Origin: Coriobacteriaceae bacterium
Lineage (GTDB): Bacteria; Actinomycetota; Coriobacteriia; Coriobacteriales; Eggerthellaceae
Assembly: GCA_015062635.1 (NCBI GenBank)
Contig: SUUF01000026.1
Coordinates: forward strand, 1-20,467
Length of the DNA: 20,467 bases
Direction of reading: 5' to 3'
The position numbers were made by a program, and so were the translations under genes. The notes under the pieces were generated by a model. It was not told the DNA's origin. It searched no databases and saw nothing but the letters and a program-made list of their open reading frames with translations. Shown one piece after another: positions 1 to 8,125 of the stretch (the first letter of the stretch is position 1; every line of letters starts with the position of its first letter).

Positions 1-483
1 TATGGCATCGCCTTCACCATCAAGATGTCGCCGAAGGCGGGGCACGACATCGATGGGTATTTCTCGTACGTGGTGCCGCCGCTCGAGGGTTTTTGGTGGT
101 TGCCGGGGACCAACGGCATGGATTACGCGCGCAAGGCCGATTTTCAGTGGATCAGCTGCATTCGCCTGCCGGAATTCGTGACGCGCGAGGAATTCGATTG
201 GGCGGTTGCCGAAGCGTCGCGCAAGAAGAAAGCCGACTTCAGCGAGGCGGAGTTCCTGACCGTGGAGGAAGGCCTGTGCGTGCAGTGCATGCACATCGGG
301 CCGTATGACGATGAGCCGGCGACAGTGGATGCGATGCATGCCTATGCGGCCGTCCAAGGCTACGAGCTCGATTTCTCGGAAACCCGCCGGCATCACGAGA
401 TTTATTTGTCGGATGCCCGTCGTACCGCTCCAGAGAAGTTGCGCACGGTGGTGCGGCATCCGGTGCGACCTGCTGGCGCGTAA
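1..483 (+). CDS. GyrI-like small-molecule-binding domain protein (5' partial)
   Basis: The reading frame is open from the first base, so the start lies outside the window; 160 residues are visible before the TAA stop. The C-terminal pattern HIGPYDDEP, then RRHHEIYLSD, then APEKLRTVVRHPV is typical of stand-alone GyrI-like effector-binding proteins (SOUL/GyrI fold, related to the ligand domain of MerR/AraC regulators such as BmrR). In this family the aromatic-rich EGFWW stretch usually helps line a pocket for hydrophobic or cationic compounds. No DNA-binding domain is visible in this part. A cytosolic binding or hydrolase-like role is inferred; the ligand is unknown. Nothing upstream can be seen, so operon membership cannot be judged. 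Confidence 0.8.
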   Translation, partial: YGIAFTIKMSPKAGHDIDGYFSYVVPPLEGFWWLPGTNGMDYARKADFQWISCIRLPEFVTREEFDWAVAEASRKKKADFSEAEFLTVEEGLCVQCMHIGPYDDEPATVDAMHAYAAVQGYELDFSETRRHHEIYLSDARRTAPEKLRTVVRHPVRPAGA

Positions 484-509
484 ACCAAAGTATTACCCGG
501 CATGACAGC

Positions 510-529
510 GCGTTTGTGGGTGCAAACGC
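510..529 (+). terminator. weak hairpin after the GyrI-like gene
   Basis: GCGTTTG (510-516) and CAAACGC (523-529) form a perfect 7-bp stem with a 6-nt loop, 27 bases after the stop codon. There is no U-tract, so it may be a weak or Rho-assisted terminator, or chance. Confidence 0.3.
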
Positions 530-628
530 CTGCGGATGGATGCTACCCTGAAGCCATACGATACCGGTGAGCTGAATCCCTGAATGGAGCCCGACGACCG
601 GGCATGCGAACGGATGGAGCGTGTTGCG

Positions 629-1258
629 ATGTCGGCCATTGTGCAGGATAAGGACGGCGCCTACCGCTGGGTGTACGAGTTCAACTTGTTAAAGAACCCC
701 ACGATACTCCTCACGGTGCTCAAGATTCTCCTCGGTATTCTCGCCGTGGGAGTTGTCATACTGCTGGCGAGCATGCTCCCGGGCCTTACGAGGGGCACTG
801 CGAGCGGGGAGGACTTTCTCGAGGCGTTGCGTTTCGGCGGGTTCTTCATGCTGTTCTTCTTTGTCCTTACCTGTGTGGGCTATGCCGTGTATGCCCTCAT
901 GCAGGGCGGGAAGTACTGCGTGGTGTTCACGATGGACGAACATGGCATCGTGCATAAGCAGCTACCTCGGCAATACAAGAAAGCGCAGGTGGTGAGCGCG
1001 CTCAACGTGATTGCGGGCGTTATGGCGGGTAATCCCGGGCAAGTGGGCTTGGGTATTACATCAAATCGCGATTCCCTGACCAGCGATTTCTCGGCCGTGA
1101 CGAGCGTGAAGGGTTCGCGCACCTTGCAGGTAATTAAGGTGAACGAACCCCTCGCCAAGAACCAGGTGTACGTCGAGCGCGACGACTACGATTTCGTGTT
1201 CGACTACATCGTCGAGCACTGCCCGCAAGCGCGGGTGAAGGGGAGCTCGGGCCCATAG
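629..1258 (+). CDS. hypothetical two-helix membrane protein
   Basis: The protein has 209 residues from ATG 629, which has GGAG at 616-619 in good position. In-frame ATGs at 584 and 614 have no comparable site. Two hydrophobic segments are clear, at about residues 22-46 and 69-94 counted from this start, separated by a short GEDFLEALRFGG linker. A soluble C-terminal half of about 115 residues follows, mixing basic and beta-prone stretches and ending in an acidic YVERDDYDFVFDYIVEHCP motif. Two helices followed by a beta-rich domain resemble bacterial PH-like membrane proteins in general outline, but I do not recognise a named family. It stands alone between the GyrI-like gene and the convergent thioesterase, and no function is assigned. 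Confidence 0.75.
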   Translation: MSAIVQDKDGAYRWVYEFNLLKNPTILLTVLKILLGILAVGVVILLASMLPGLTRGTASGEDFLEALRFGGFFMLFFFVLTCVGYAVYALMQGGKYCVVFTMDEHGIVHKQLPRQYKKAQVVSALNVIAGVMAGNPGQVGLGITSNRDSLTSDFSAVTSVKGSRTLQVIKVNEPLAKNQVYVERDDYDFVFDYIVEHCPQARVKGSSGP

Positions 1259-1311
1259 GCCTTCCTTGCAGCCAAGGCGGTGAAAACCTGGAAGCGTATG
1301 TAGACGACGAT

Positions 1312-1695
1312 CTAGGCTCTGGCGTCCGCCTTCGCCTGGAAACGCTGCGCGTCGACGATGAACCGGTCGTGTTCGGCGGTGGCTATTTCGCCTGCGGCGT
1401 CGAAGGCGCGAACCCGGAAGGACAAGGCGCGGCGGTCGACGGATATCAAGACGCTTTCGCAGCGCACCGTCATTCCCACGGGTGTCGGCGCGTTGTGATG
1501 CAGCTCCAACCTGGTGCCCACGGTCGTCTGGCCTTTGTCGAGGTGCCCGGCGACGCTTTCCCAGCAGCAGCGTTCCACGAGTTCGGCCAAGGCGGGGGTC
1601 GCCAGAACGTCGAGCGTGCCGCTGTGCCGTTTGCGGGCGGTGTCATTGGTGCTCACCGTGAGTTCGGCGATGCCCTCGATGCCGGTTTCAATCAT
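1312..1695 (-). CDS. FlK-like hot-dog thioesterase
   Basis: The protein has 127 residues from an ATG at 1695, preceded by a strong GGGAGG (1706-1701, spacer 5). It matches the fluoroacetyl-CoA thioesterase-like hot-dog family from end to end: TVSTNDTAR, then DVLATPALAELVER, then GQTTVGTRLELHHNAPTPVGM, then a RFIVD ending. The FlK catalytic residues Thr42, Glu50 and His76 correspond by spacing to T33, E41 and H67 here. This supports hydrolysis of short acyl-CoA thioesters in the cytosol. Most family members do not act on fluoroacetyl-CoA, so housekeeping of unwanted acyl-CoAs is the safer inference. The frame stays open upstream to 1989, but the added 98 residues match nothing I know and the internal ribosome site is strong, so the short form is preferred. 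Confidence 0.82.
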   Translation of the reverse strand: MIETGIEGIAELTVSTNDTARKRHSGTLDVLATPALAELVERCCWESVAGHLDKGQTTVGTRLELHHNAPTPVGMTVRCESVLISVDRRALSFRVRAFDAAGEIATAEHDRFIVDAQRFQAKADARA

Positions 1696-2070
1696 GCAAG
1701 CCTCCCGTTCATCCGAATTACGAAAGACGATTGTAACTGAGCAAGCATCCCCGTCCTTGCGTTTTTGCACAGCGGCAATGGCTGATTTAGCGATGGCGGG
1801 TATGCGCGCAAGAGCTGGAAAGAGATGATAACCTCGGGCATCGCCGCCGATAAGCAGCAGCAGAAGGCATCGCTCGCTTGGATCCGCCAGCAGAGCCTCG
1901 ACCCGCGGTGCGTCGAGTCGCTTGCAAACCACGATCCTGATATCGCACCGCATGTGATAGGGCTGTAGGGCATCCCAGGCCGTGCACAACCAAGCACCTC
2001 TGCGCTGTCATCAGCCCGATTATGAGGGATAATCGCCCATACGAACTGGTGAGCGAAAGGGGTGGGCGAC
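1696..2070. other. 375-bp divergent intergenic region
   Basis: This lies between the thioesterase (-) and the aldo/keto reductase (+). It holds the reductase promoter and a 7-bp inverted repeat near 2017-2035, plus a minus-strand -10-like TACAAT at 1735-1730. The minus frame continuous with the thioesterase stays open to 1989 and has moderately coding-like third positions. It could be an N-terminal extension or the remnant of a lost gene; no family is recognised. Confidence 0.5.
2005..2033 (+). promoter_or_regulatory. sigma-70-type promoter of the aldo/keto reductase gene
   Basis: CTGTCA (2005-2010), a 17-bp spacer and GATAAT (2028-2033) lie 38 bases before the ATG. The -10 box sits inside a perfect inverted repeat, CGATTAT-GAGGG-ATAATCG (2017-2035), a candidate operator. 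Confidence 0.5.
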
Positions 2071-3171
2071 ATGGCGGGTGATACCGGCAAACTCGGATTT
2101 GGCATGATGCGGCTTCCTAAGAAGCTCGCCCGCACCGATATCAAGCAGACCTCCCAGATGGTCGATGAATTCCTGGATGCCGGATTCACCTACTTCGATA
2201 CGGCGTATGTGTATGTGGGGTCGGAGGAAGCGACGCGCAAGGCCCTGGTGAGCCGGCATCCGCGCGATTCGTTCACCGTGGCCACGAAGGTGTACCCGAA
2301 GGTTGCGCCTACGGCGAAGGCCGCAAAGGGGCAGCTGGGTACGAGCCTCAAACGGCTCGGTACCGACTACATCGACTATTTCCTGCTGCATTCCATCACC
2401 GATTCCGATTACGAACGCTATGACCAGCTAGGCCTTTGGGATTTCGCGGCCGAACGCAAGGCGGCAGGCGTCGTTCGCCATGTCGGCTTCAGCTTTCACG
2501 GTGGGCCGCAGGTGCTCGATAGGGTGTTAACGCAACATCCCGAAACAGAATTCGTGCAACTGCAGCTGAACTACGCCGATTGGGAGAACCCGCGCGTGCA
2601 GTCGCGGGCGAACTACGAGGTGGCCCGTGCCCATGGCAAGCCTATCGTCGTGATGGAACCGGTGAAGGGCGGCAACCTCGCGAATCCGCCGGCAAAGGTG
2701 AAGGCGCTGTTCGACGCCGCGAATCCGCAGGCGTCATATGCTTCGTGGGCCATTCGGTTCGCGGCGTCGCTCGACGGCGTGCTCAGCGTGCTTTCGGGCA
2801 TGAGCAACCTTGAGCAAATGCGCGACAACTTGGCATACATGCGCGATTTCCAGCCGCTTTCCGCTGACGAGATGCGGGTGATACGCCAAGCTCAAAAGCT
2901 GATGGGGGCTGCGACGCGCATCGAATGCACCGCGTGCGGGTATTGCCTGGAGGGATGCCCGCAGCAAATCGATATCCCCCGGGTGTTCGAAGCGATGAAC
3001 GAGCGGTTGGACGGGCAACTCGAGGCGGCGCAGCGCCATTACGAACGTGCGGTGGAAGGCGGTGGCCTCGCCGGCGATTGCATAGCCTGCGGGGCGTGCG
3101 AAAACGTGTGCACGCAGAACCTGCCCATCGTGGATGATCTCGCCCTGTGCGCGAAAGCGTTCGGGAAATAG
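2071..3171 (+). CDS. aldo/keto reductase with C-terminal 2x[4Fe-4S] domain
   Basis: The protein has 366 residues from ATG 2071, with AAAGGGG 8 bases upstream; the in-frame GTG at 2062 overlaps that ribosome site and is less likely. Residues 1 to about 265 are a TIM-barrel aldo/keto reductase with the catalytic tetrad D43, Y48, K73 and H107. The tail carries two cysteine clusters: C286, C289, C292, C296-P, then C337, C340, C343, C347. This is the ferredoxin-like arrangement of the anaerobic AKR subfamily. Such enzymes probably pass electrons between Fe-S clusters and a carbonyl or enoyl substrate; the physiological substrate is unknown. The phosphodiesterase gene starts 49 bp downstream on the same strand, so cotranscription is likely. 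Confidence 0.9.
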   Translation: MAGDTGKLGFGMMRLPKKLARTDIKQTSQMVDEFLDAGFTYFDTAYVYVGSEEATRKALVSRHPRDSFTVATKVYPKVAPTAKAAKGQLGTSLKRLGTDYIDYFLLHSITDSDYERYDQLGLWDFAAERKAAGVVRHVGFSFHGGPQVLDRVLTQHPETEFVQLQLNYADWENPRVQSRANYEVARAHGKPIVVMEPVKGGNLANPPAKVKALFDAANPQASYASWAIRFAASLDGVLSVLSGMSNLEQMRDNLAYMRDFQPLSADEMRVIRQAQKLMGAATRIECTACGYCLEGCPQQIDIPRVFEAMNERLDGQLEAAQRHYERAVEGGGLAGDCIACGACENVCTQNLPIVDDLALCAKAFGK

Positions 3172-3220
3172 CGCATGGCCGCATAGAGGCTGGTTATTGC
3201 AAGAGGATGAGGGTTTAGAC

Positions 3221-4996
3221 ATGCTGCGCACCCTGGCACAGATGCTTAGGCGCCGTTGGCGTTCGTGGGTCGGCTTCGAGTTGCTATACCAGGTTGTGTA
3301 CCTGTCGCTTATCGGGCCCCTCTTGAAGCTGTCGGTCGATGCTGCGATGGCGCTTACGGGGTATTCCTATCTCACCTGGGAAAACATCGGGGCGTTCGTC
3401 CTGTCGCCGGCAACCATCGTGGTTGCGGTCGCATTCGCGGCGGTGGCTGCGCTTATGGCGTTGTTCGAGCTTGCGGGGCTGCATTACTCGTTTACGCTCG
3501 ATGCGTCGAGCGGCCGGCCGAAGGTCTTGGATGCCGCTCGCTTCGCCTTGCGGCGCGTGGGACGCGCCGTGCGACCAGCTAACATAGCCGCCATTCCCTA
3601 TCTTTTGGTTTTGCTTCCCTTCCTCGGCTTGGGGACGGTGGGCGGCATGGTGCGCTCGCTTTCGGTGCCCGAGTTCGTGATGGAATATATCCAGATGAAC
3701 CCCCTATATGCGTTGGCGTATTTCGTTCTTGTGGCAATCCTGTTCGTCGGCGTTGCCCAGTACGTGTTCCTCGTGGTGTTCCTGGTGGCAGATGACGTCA
3801 CGTTCGCGCAAGCGGCACGCATGGCGCGTTTGGCCGGCAAGGGCCATGTCGCGTTCGATGTTGCGCGCCTGATGCTGGTGTCTTTCGCATTCACGATCGG
3901 CATTCGATTGCTGTGCATGGTGGCGGCGGCTCCGGCGTTGCTGCAGAGCGATGGCTTCGAGCTGTGGTGGGGCAATGGGCAGGTGCTCGCGTCATTGGCG
4001 GTCATCTTGGCCGGTACGCCGATTTCCTATGCGGCATGTCTTGCCGTGCTGCAATCACGGGGAAGCGCCGTTTCGCCCGCTACGTTGCCGGAGCCGCTGG
4101 TGCCGCCCGCTGCCGAGCCGTTCGTCCTCTGCGCGGCCTGCGTTGTGGCCATTGCCGGGAGCGCCTACTTCACGTGGGCGCATGCGGTGGTTCCCGCCGA
4201 ATCGATGGGGTCGATACTGTCGCGCGATGTTGAGCTGACGGCGCACCGGGGCGGTACGTTCGGTGCTCCCGAGAATACAATGGCGGCATTTGAACAGGCA
4301 AAACGTGATGGCGCCGACGTGTGTGAGCTCGATGTGCAGCAGAGTTCCGATGGCATGATCTTCGTGAGCCACGACTCCAATTTCAAGCGGATATCGGGTG
4401 TGGACAAGGGTGCGTGGGAGCTTACCTGGGCTGAGGTTTGCGAGCTCGACGCCACCGGCTCCTACTGGCAGGGCAGTGCCGAGCCGCAGCGGTATCCGCT
4501 GCTCGACGAGGTCATCGCATGGGCTGCGAAAAACGATATGAGGCTCAACATCGAGCTCAAACCCACCGGGCATGAAGTGCGCTTCGAGGAATCAGTCGCC
4601 GATATCGTGCGTGCTCACGATTTCGCCGACCGGTGCATCGTGACGAGCCAGGTGTACGATACCGTTGCGCGCATAAAGGAATATGCACCGGAAATCACCT
4701 GCACGTATGTGACGACCCTGGCATATGGCGACCTCTGCCAGCTCGATGCGGCAGATGTCTTCTCGCTCGAGGAAACGAGCGCGACGCCGGCCATGGTGGC
4801 GTACCTGCATGAACACGGCAAGCAGGTGCTCGCGTGGGTGGTGAATTCCAAGTCGTCTATGCGACGGGTGATGGGAAACGGGGTCGATACCGTCATCACC
4901 GATGATGTTTCCCTCGCGCGCGGGGTTATCGACGAGGCGAACGACATGTCTGCGGTTGGACGTTCGCTGAACGCACTTGTCGCGATGTTGACATAG
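3221..4996 (+). CDS. membrane-anchored glycerophosphodiester phosphodiesterase
   Basis: The protein has 591 residues from ATG 3221, preceded by GAGG/GAGGG (3203-3213). The longer frame from 3134 runs back into the reductase gene and has no start signal. Residues 1 to about 330 hold roughly seven or eight hydrophobic segments, like the membrane domain attached to Gram-positive GDPD proteins. The catalytic GDPD barrel begins near residue 337, with H342-R343, E351-N352-T353, E369 and D371, and H384-D385. These are the expected general acid/base and metal ligands. The enzyme should split glycerophosphodiesters into glycerol-3-phosphate and an alcohol, probably at the outer membrane face. Lipid or teichoic-type polymer turnover is the likely context. 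It probably shares a transcript with the aldo/keto reductase. Confidence 0.9.
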   Translation: MLRTLAQMLRRRWRSWVGFELLYQVVYLSLIGPLLKLSVDAAMALTGYSYLTWENIGAFVLSPATIVVAVAFAAVAALMALFELAGLHYSFTLDASSGRPKVLDAARFALRRVGRAVRPANIAAIPYLLVLLPFLGLGTVGGMVRSLSVPEFVMEYIQMNPLYALAYFVLVAILFVGVAQYVFLVVFLVADDVTFAQAARMARLAGKGHVAFDVARLMLVSFAFTIGIRLLCMVAAAPALLQSDGFELWWGNGQVLASLAVILAGTPISYAACLAVLQSRGSAVSPATLPEPLVPPAAEPFVLCAACVVAIAGSAYFTWAHAVVPAESMGSILSRDVELTAHRGGTFGAPENTMAAFEQAKRDGADVCELDVQQSSDGMIFVSHDSNFKRISGVDKGAWELTWAEVCELDATGSYWQGSAEPQRYPLLDEVIAWAAKNDMRLNIELKPTGHEVRFEESVADIVRAHDFADRCIVTSQVYDTVARIKEYAPEITCTYVTTLAYGDLCQLDAADVFSLEETSATPAMVAYLHEHGKQVLAWVVNSKSSMRRVMGNGVDTVITDDVSLARGVIDEANDMSAVGRSLNALVAMLT

Positions 4997-5049
4997 GCTG
5001 GTGGATGCCGATGTTTGGCATGCGCCTGGCTTGCGGGCGGGCGTGTCGT

Positions 5050-6198
5050 TCAGGCGAGCGCGCTTCCAAGTTTAATGAGGCTGAACAGGCGATTTGCAGC
5101 CATCCGGTAATTGCGCTCGGCATTTTCCATCGCTTCGTCGATGGTGCAGATGTCAGGCACGGTGGGAATGAGCGCCTCGATGCCCAGCTCGAGCAGGTCC
5201 TCGGCCGATGCGTCCATGCCGCCGACCACGGCCACGCATGGAACGCCGGCGTTCTTGCATCGGGCGGCGATGCCGCTTATCACCTTGCCGTGAGCCGATT
5301 GCGCATCGGCGTGCCCCTCGCCGGTGACGCAGAGGCTGCAGCCTTCGAGCAGCTCGTCGAATCCCACGAGGTCAAGCACGCATTCCACGCCGGGGAGGGC
5401 CTCGGCGTCGAGGAACGCGCGCGCTGCAGCTCCCAGGCCGCCGGCGGCTCCCATGCCCGGTGCCATCGGGTCGAAGCCTGGGAATGTGCGAGCCAGCGTG
5501 CGGGCATACGAATGCATGCCAGCCTCCAGCTGGTCGAGCGCTTCGGGCGTGCCGCCCTTCTGGGCGCCGAATATCCGGGTCGCGCCCTGCGGCCCCAGCA
5601 GCGGGTTGTCGACGTCGCACATCACGCGGAAGCGGGCGGCTGCAAGTCGCTTGTCCAATCCTGCCATGTCAATGGCGCATACCCGGCTAAGGTCGGCGCC
5701 GCGCCCTTCGAGTTCGCGGCCGTCGGCATCGAGGAACCGTGCGCCCAGCGCGCGCAGGCAGCCCATGCCGCCATCGTTCGTGGCGGACCCGCCGATGGCA
5801 AGCGAGATATCGTGCACGCCCTGGTCCAGCGCATCCAAGATGAGCTGGCCGGTTCCATAGGTGCTGGTGAGCAACGGGTTGCGGTTGGCGGGATGAACGA
5901 GCGGCAACCCCGAGGCGGCGGCCATCTCGATGATGGCGCGATTGCCGTCGAGCAACCCATAGGTTGCCGGCACCGGTTCGCCCAAGGGACCCTTCACGCA
6001 TGCCGTGCGCAATTGCCCGCCTACGGCTGCGGTTACGGCCGAAACCGTGCCCTCGCCGCCGTCGGCGACTTCGAGCATGCGCGTCTGGGCAGCGGGGAAT
6101 GCGGCGAGTGCCGCTTCTCGCAGCAGTTCGGCCGCCCGCGCTGAAGACAGGCTGCCCTTGAACGAATCGGATGCGAAGAGAAACCGCTGCATGGGCAT
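5050..6198 (-). CDS. glycerate kinase (GarK/GlxK type)
   Basis: The protein has 382 residues, the usual length of the GarK/GlxK family, which phosphorylates D-glycerate with ATP. Recognisable blocks are FASDSFKGSLSS at the N terminus, EVADGGEGT near residue 43, AIGGSATNDGGMGCLRALGA mid-protein, GMGAAGGLGAA, and TGEGHADAQSAHGK, the family's TGEGR-D-Q-GK block with some substitutions. The product, 2- or 3-phosphoglycerate, enters lower glycolysis. ATGs at 6198 and 6192 are both possible and neither has a good ribosome site. The flavin reductase-like gene ends only 13 bp upstream, so translational coupling within a two-gene operon is likely. The gene converges on the phosphodiesterase gene; no clear terminator is seen in the 53-bp gap. 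Confidence 0.92.
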   Translation of the reverse strand: MPMQRFLFASDSFKGSLSSARAAELLREAALAAFPAAQTRMLEVADGGEGTVSAVTAAVGGQLRTACVKGPLGEPVPATYGLLDGNRAIIEMAAASGLPLVHPANRNPLLTSTYGTGQLILDALDQGVHDISLAIGGSATNDGGMGCLRALGARFLDADGRELEGRGADLSRVCAIDMAGLDKRLAAARFRVMCDVDNPLLGPQGATRIFGAQKGGTPEALDQLEAGMHSYARTLARTFPGFDPMAPGMGAAGGLGAAARAFLDAEALPGVECVLDLVGFDELLEGCSLCVTGEGHADAQSAHGKVISGIAARCKNAGVPCVAVVGGMDASAEDLLELGIEALIPTVPDICTIDEAMENAERNYRMAANRLFSLIKLGSALA

Positions 6199-6211
6199 CG
6201 GGGATGACGTG

Positions 6212-6772
6212 CTACATCAATGCCTTGCCGGCATCCCAGGCGCCGCCGACGACATCGCCCACCACGCGGTAGATGCGGCGGGTGGAATCGTAGACGATCG
6301 GACGCATCTTCGCGAAGTCGACGACGCCGTTCTCATCGAGGATGCTCTCGTCCACACGGGTGTTCACGACTTCGCCGACGATGCGCGCTCCGGTTGCATC
6401 ACCCTGGAAATCGACGACCTTGCATTCCATCGTCAGCGGGAATTCCTCGATGACCGGGGCGTCGACGAATTCCGACTTCACGAAGGTCATGCCCGACTGT
6501 TCGGCCTTGTTCACCTTGTTGCCCGTTGCGATGCCGAAATAGTCGGCCTCGACCACATGGGCGGCATCGGCCGGCGCCACGGTGAATGCGCCACGCGCGA
6601 GGATGTTGGCCGTGGTCTTGTGGTTTCCGATGTTGATGCGCACTTCCTTGCGGGTGCATTCGCCGGCCCAGGCCACGTTCATCGCGTTGGGCGTGCCGTC
6701 GTCGCCATAGCTTGCCACGATGAATACCGATTGCGGGAACAGCTCCCCTTCGGCGCCGAGATTCTTTTTCAT
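6212..6772 (-). CDS. flavin reductase-like FMN-binding protein
   Basis: The protein has 186 residues, with AAGGAGGT (6783-6776) directly before the ATG. The sequence has the flavin reductase-like split-barrel pattern: an early FIVASYGDDGTPNAMNVAWAG segment, INIGNHKTTANI, FTVAPADAAHV, and a later LTMECKVVDFQGD strand. This family binds FMN non-covalently. Members reduce free flavin for partner monooxygenases or act as redox proteins of unknown partner, and anaerobes carry many. It is probably the first gene of an operon with glycerate kinase, although no metabolic link between the two is obvious. A minus-strand GATAAT lies in the 97-bp divergent gap, but with a poor -35 box. Confidence 0.87.
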   Translation of the reverse strand: MKKNLGAEGELFPQSVFIVASYGDDGTPNAMNVAWAGECTRKEVRINIGNHKTTANILARGAFTVAPADAAHVVEADYFGIATGNKVNKAEQSGMTFVKSEFVDAPVIEEFPLTMECKVVDFQGDATGARIVGEVVNTRVDESILDENGVVDFAKMRPIVYDSTRRIYRVVGDVVGGAWDAGKALM

Positions 6773-6869
6773 GGGACCTCCTTGCTTGGCTGAATGATTT
6801 CAAATTGCATTATCATGCATCGCGGGACTAACCGCCAGGGTGGCGAATGACAGTGCGGTCGGAGATGCG

Positions 6870-7259
6870 ATGGAGGATGACGCCTTGAAGATACGGGTGT
6901 TCGATGAGCTGTTGAGCGTGTGCAAGGTGATAACGTTCGATACGGTCGACTTTTCGCGGGAGCTGACGTTTACGGGCAGTACCGACGAAGAGTTGTCGCT
7001 GGTATGCCCCACGGCCGCGGTGCCCGACGTAACCCTCGCCCGAGAAGACGGCTGGCGGGCGTTTCGCATCGAGGGCGTGCTCGATTTCTCGCTTGTGGGC
7101 ATTTTGGCGCAGATAAGCACGGTGCTTGCCGCAGCAGGTGTGGGAATCTTCGCGGTTTCGACCTTCAACACCGACTATATCCTGGTGAAAGACGAAAATC
7201 TTGCGAAGGCGCTTCGGGCTCTCGGGGATGCGGGATACGAGGTCGAGCGACACCGCTGA
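6870..7259 (+). CDS. ACT-domain protein (CASTOR/ACT_7-like)
   Basis: The protein has 129 residues from ATG 6870, with GGAG 5 bases upstream. TTG 6885 is a real alternative, because GGAGG (6872-6876) lies 8 bases before it and family members usually begin near KIRVFDELLSVCKV. The C-terminal half, EGVLDFSLVGILAQISTVLAAAGVGIFAVSTFNTDYILVKDENL, is a classic ACT_7 domain with the conserved FNTDYILV strand. Such proteins bind small ligands, often amino acids, as regulators, but no partner enzyme is fused here. It is divergent from the flavin reductase-like gene and convergent with the acyl-ACP thioesterase, so it appears to be monocistronic. Confidence 0.85.
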   Translation: MEDDALKIRVFDELLSVCKVITFDTVDFSRELTFTGSTDEELSLVCPTAAVPDVTLAREDGWRAFRIEGVLDFSLVGILAQISTVLAAAGVGIFAVSTFNTDYILVKDENLAKALRALGDAGYEVERHR

Positions 7260-7314
7260 TGCCTGACGGGGCGTCCGGTTGTTCTTTCGCGCAGTTCAGC
7301 GTAAGTGCGAGCGT

Positions 7315-8043
7315 CTAGAAGTGCAGGACCGCCTTCAAGACGGTTTCGCCAGCGCTGTTGCGGGCGAGGATGTCGGCATGGTCGTCTTCGACGGCGCGGA
7401 ACACGTTGACGGTATCGCCTTCATGACATTGGCCCAGGTACTCGACTTCCACTTCGCGCACGGGATGCTGTCGATGGAAGTCGCTCGCGAATGCGTCGAA
7501 GGCCACGTTCACGTAACGGAGGTTGTTCATGTGGTGGTTGTTGTCGAGGTCGCTGTAGCGCACGACGCGCGAATACGCCGGCTCAAGCGCGTCTTCGTGC
7601 AAACGCAGCTTGCGCACCTTGGGATGTTCGATGTCCGGGTCTGCGCACAGGTCGAAGGGGAATTCGATTTCGGGCAAGAGCGCGATGCGCTGCTCGGCGA
7701 TGTGGGTCAGGCACAGCTCCATCTGACCGCGCGCCAAGACCTTGCCGGCGTTATCGGCGATGCGCACGTTCGGATGCAGGCGCACCTTCGATTTCTCGGG
7801 TTCTATCCAGGTTTCTACGATCAGATCGTTTTCAATGCCCGCGCGTTCGAGAATCTGCAAGCGGTATTTCGAGACGATCCAGCAAATGCCGTAATCGACG
7901 GGAATCGTATCGTTTCCCTTCCCGACGCTGAGCAGGTGTTTGGCCGAGACATCCTGGAAGAAGCGCAGGTAGCTGGCCGCGCCGATGCGCATATCGGCTT
8001 CCGTTTGGCTATACAGGGGCATTACGTTCCATTGGTATGTCAT
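7315..8043 (-). CDS. acyl-ACP thioesterase
   Basis: The protein has 242 residues, typical for bacterial FatA/FatB-like acyl-ACP thioesterases with two hot-dog repeats. It starts at ATG 8043 with GGAAGG (8057-8052) 8 bases upstream. The N-terminal repeat begins YSQTEADMRIGAASYLRFFQD. The second carries YSDLDNNHHMNNLRYVN at about residues 160-176, the conserved D-N-H-NN active-site motif. The enzyme should release free fatty acids from acyl-ACP in the cytosol and so adjust chain length or fatty-acid supply. A promoter with a pair of direct repeats lies upstream. There is no other fatty-acid gene adjacent to it. Confidence 0.92.
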   Translation of the reverse strand: MTYQWNVMPLYSQTEADMRIGAASYLRFFQDVSAKHLLSVGKGNDTIPVDYGICWIVSKYRLQILERAGIENDLIVETWIEPEKSKVRLHPNVRIADNAGKVLARGQMELCLTHIAEQRIALLPEIEFPFDLCADPDIEHPKVRKLRLHEDALEPAYSRVVRYSDLDNNHHMNNLRYVNVAFDAFASDFHRQHPVREVEVEYLGQCHEGDTVNVFRAVEDDHADILARNSAGETVLKAVLHF

Positions 8044-8074
8044 TCGCTGTGCCTTCCACCCGATTCAGATGCAG

Positions 8075-8125
8075 GCGCATTGTAGCCAATGGGCCTGTGC
8101 CCGGGCAAATGCGCATTGTTGCCAA
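8075..8125. repeat. direct repeat pair in the acyl-ACP thioesterase promoter
   Basis: GCGCATTGTAGCCAA (8075-8089) and GCGCATTGTTGCCAA (8111-8125) match at 14 of 15 positions with a period of 36 bp. The first copy contains the minus-strand -10 box. These are candidate binding sites for a regulator, or a duplicated promoter segment. Confidence 0.6.
8079..8108 (-). promoter_or_regulatory. promoter of the acyl-ACP thioesterase gene
   Basis: On the minus strand TTGCCC (8108-8103), an 18-bp spacer and TACAAT (8084-8079) lie 35 bases before the start codon. Confidence 0.5.

Noticed and set aside
5005..6144. A 379-codon plus-strand frame across glycerate kinase
   Set aside because: It is the antisense shadow of a full-length kinase with intact motifs; its product is His/Ala/Gly-rich with no family resemblance.
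7279..8085. A plus-strand frame across the acyl-ACP thioesterase gene
   Set aside because: It is antisense to a complete enzyme with its catalytic motif and overlaps that enzyme's promoter.
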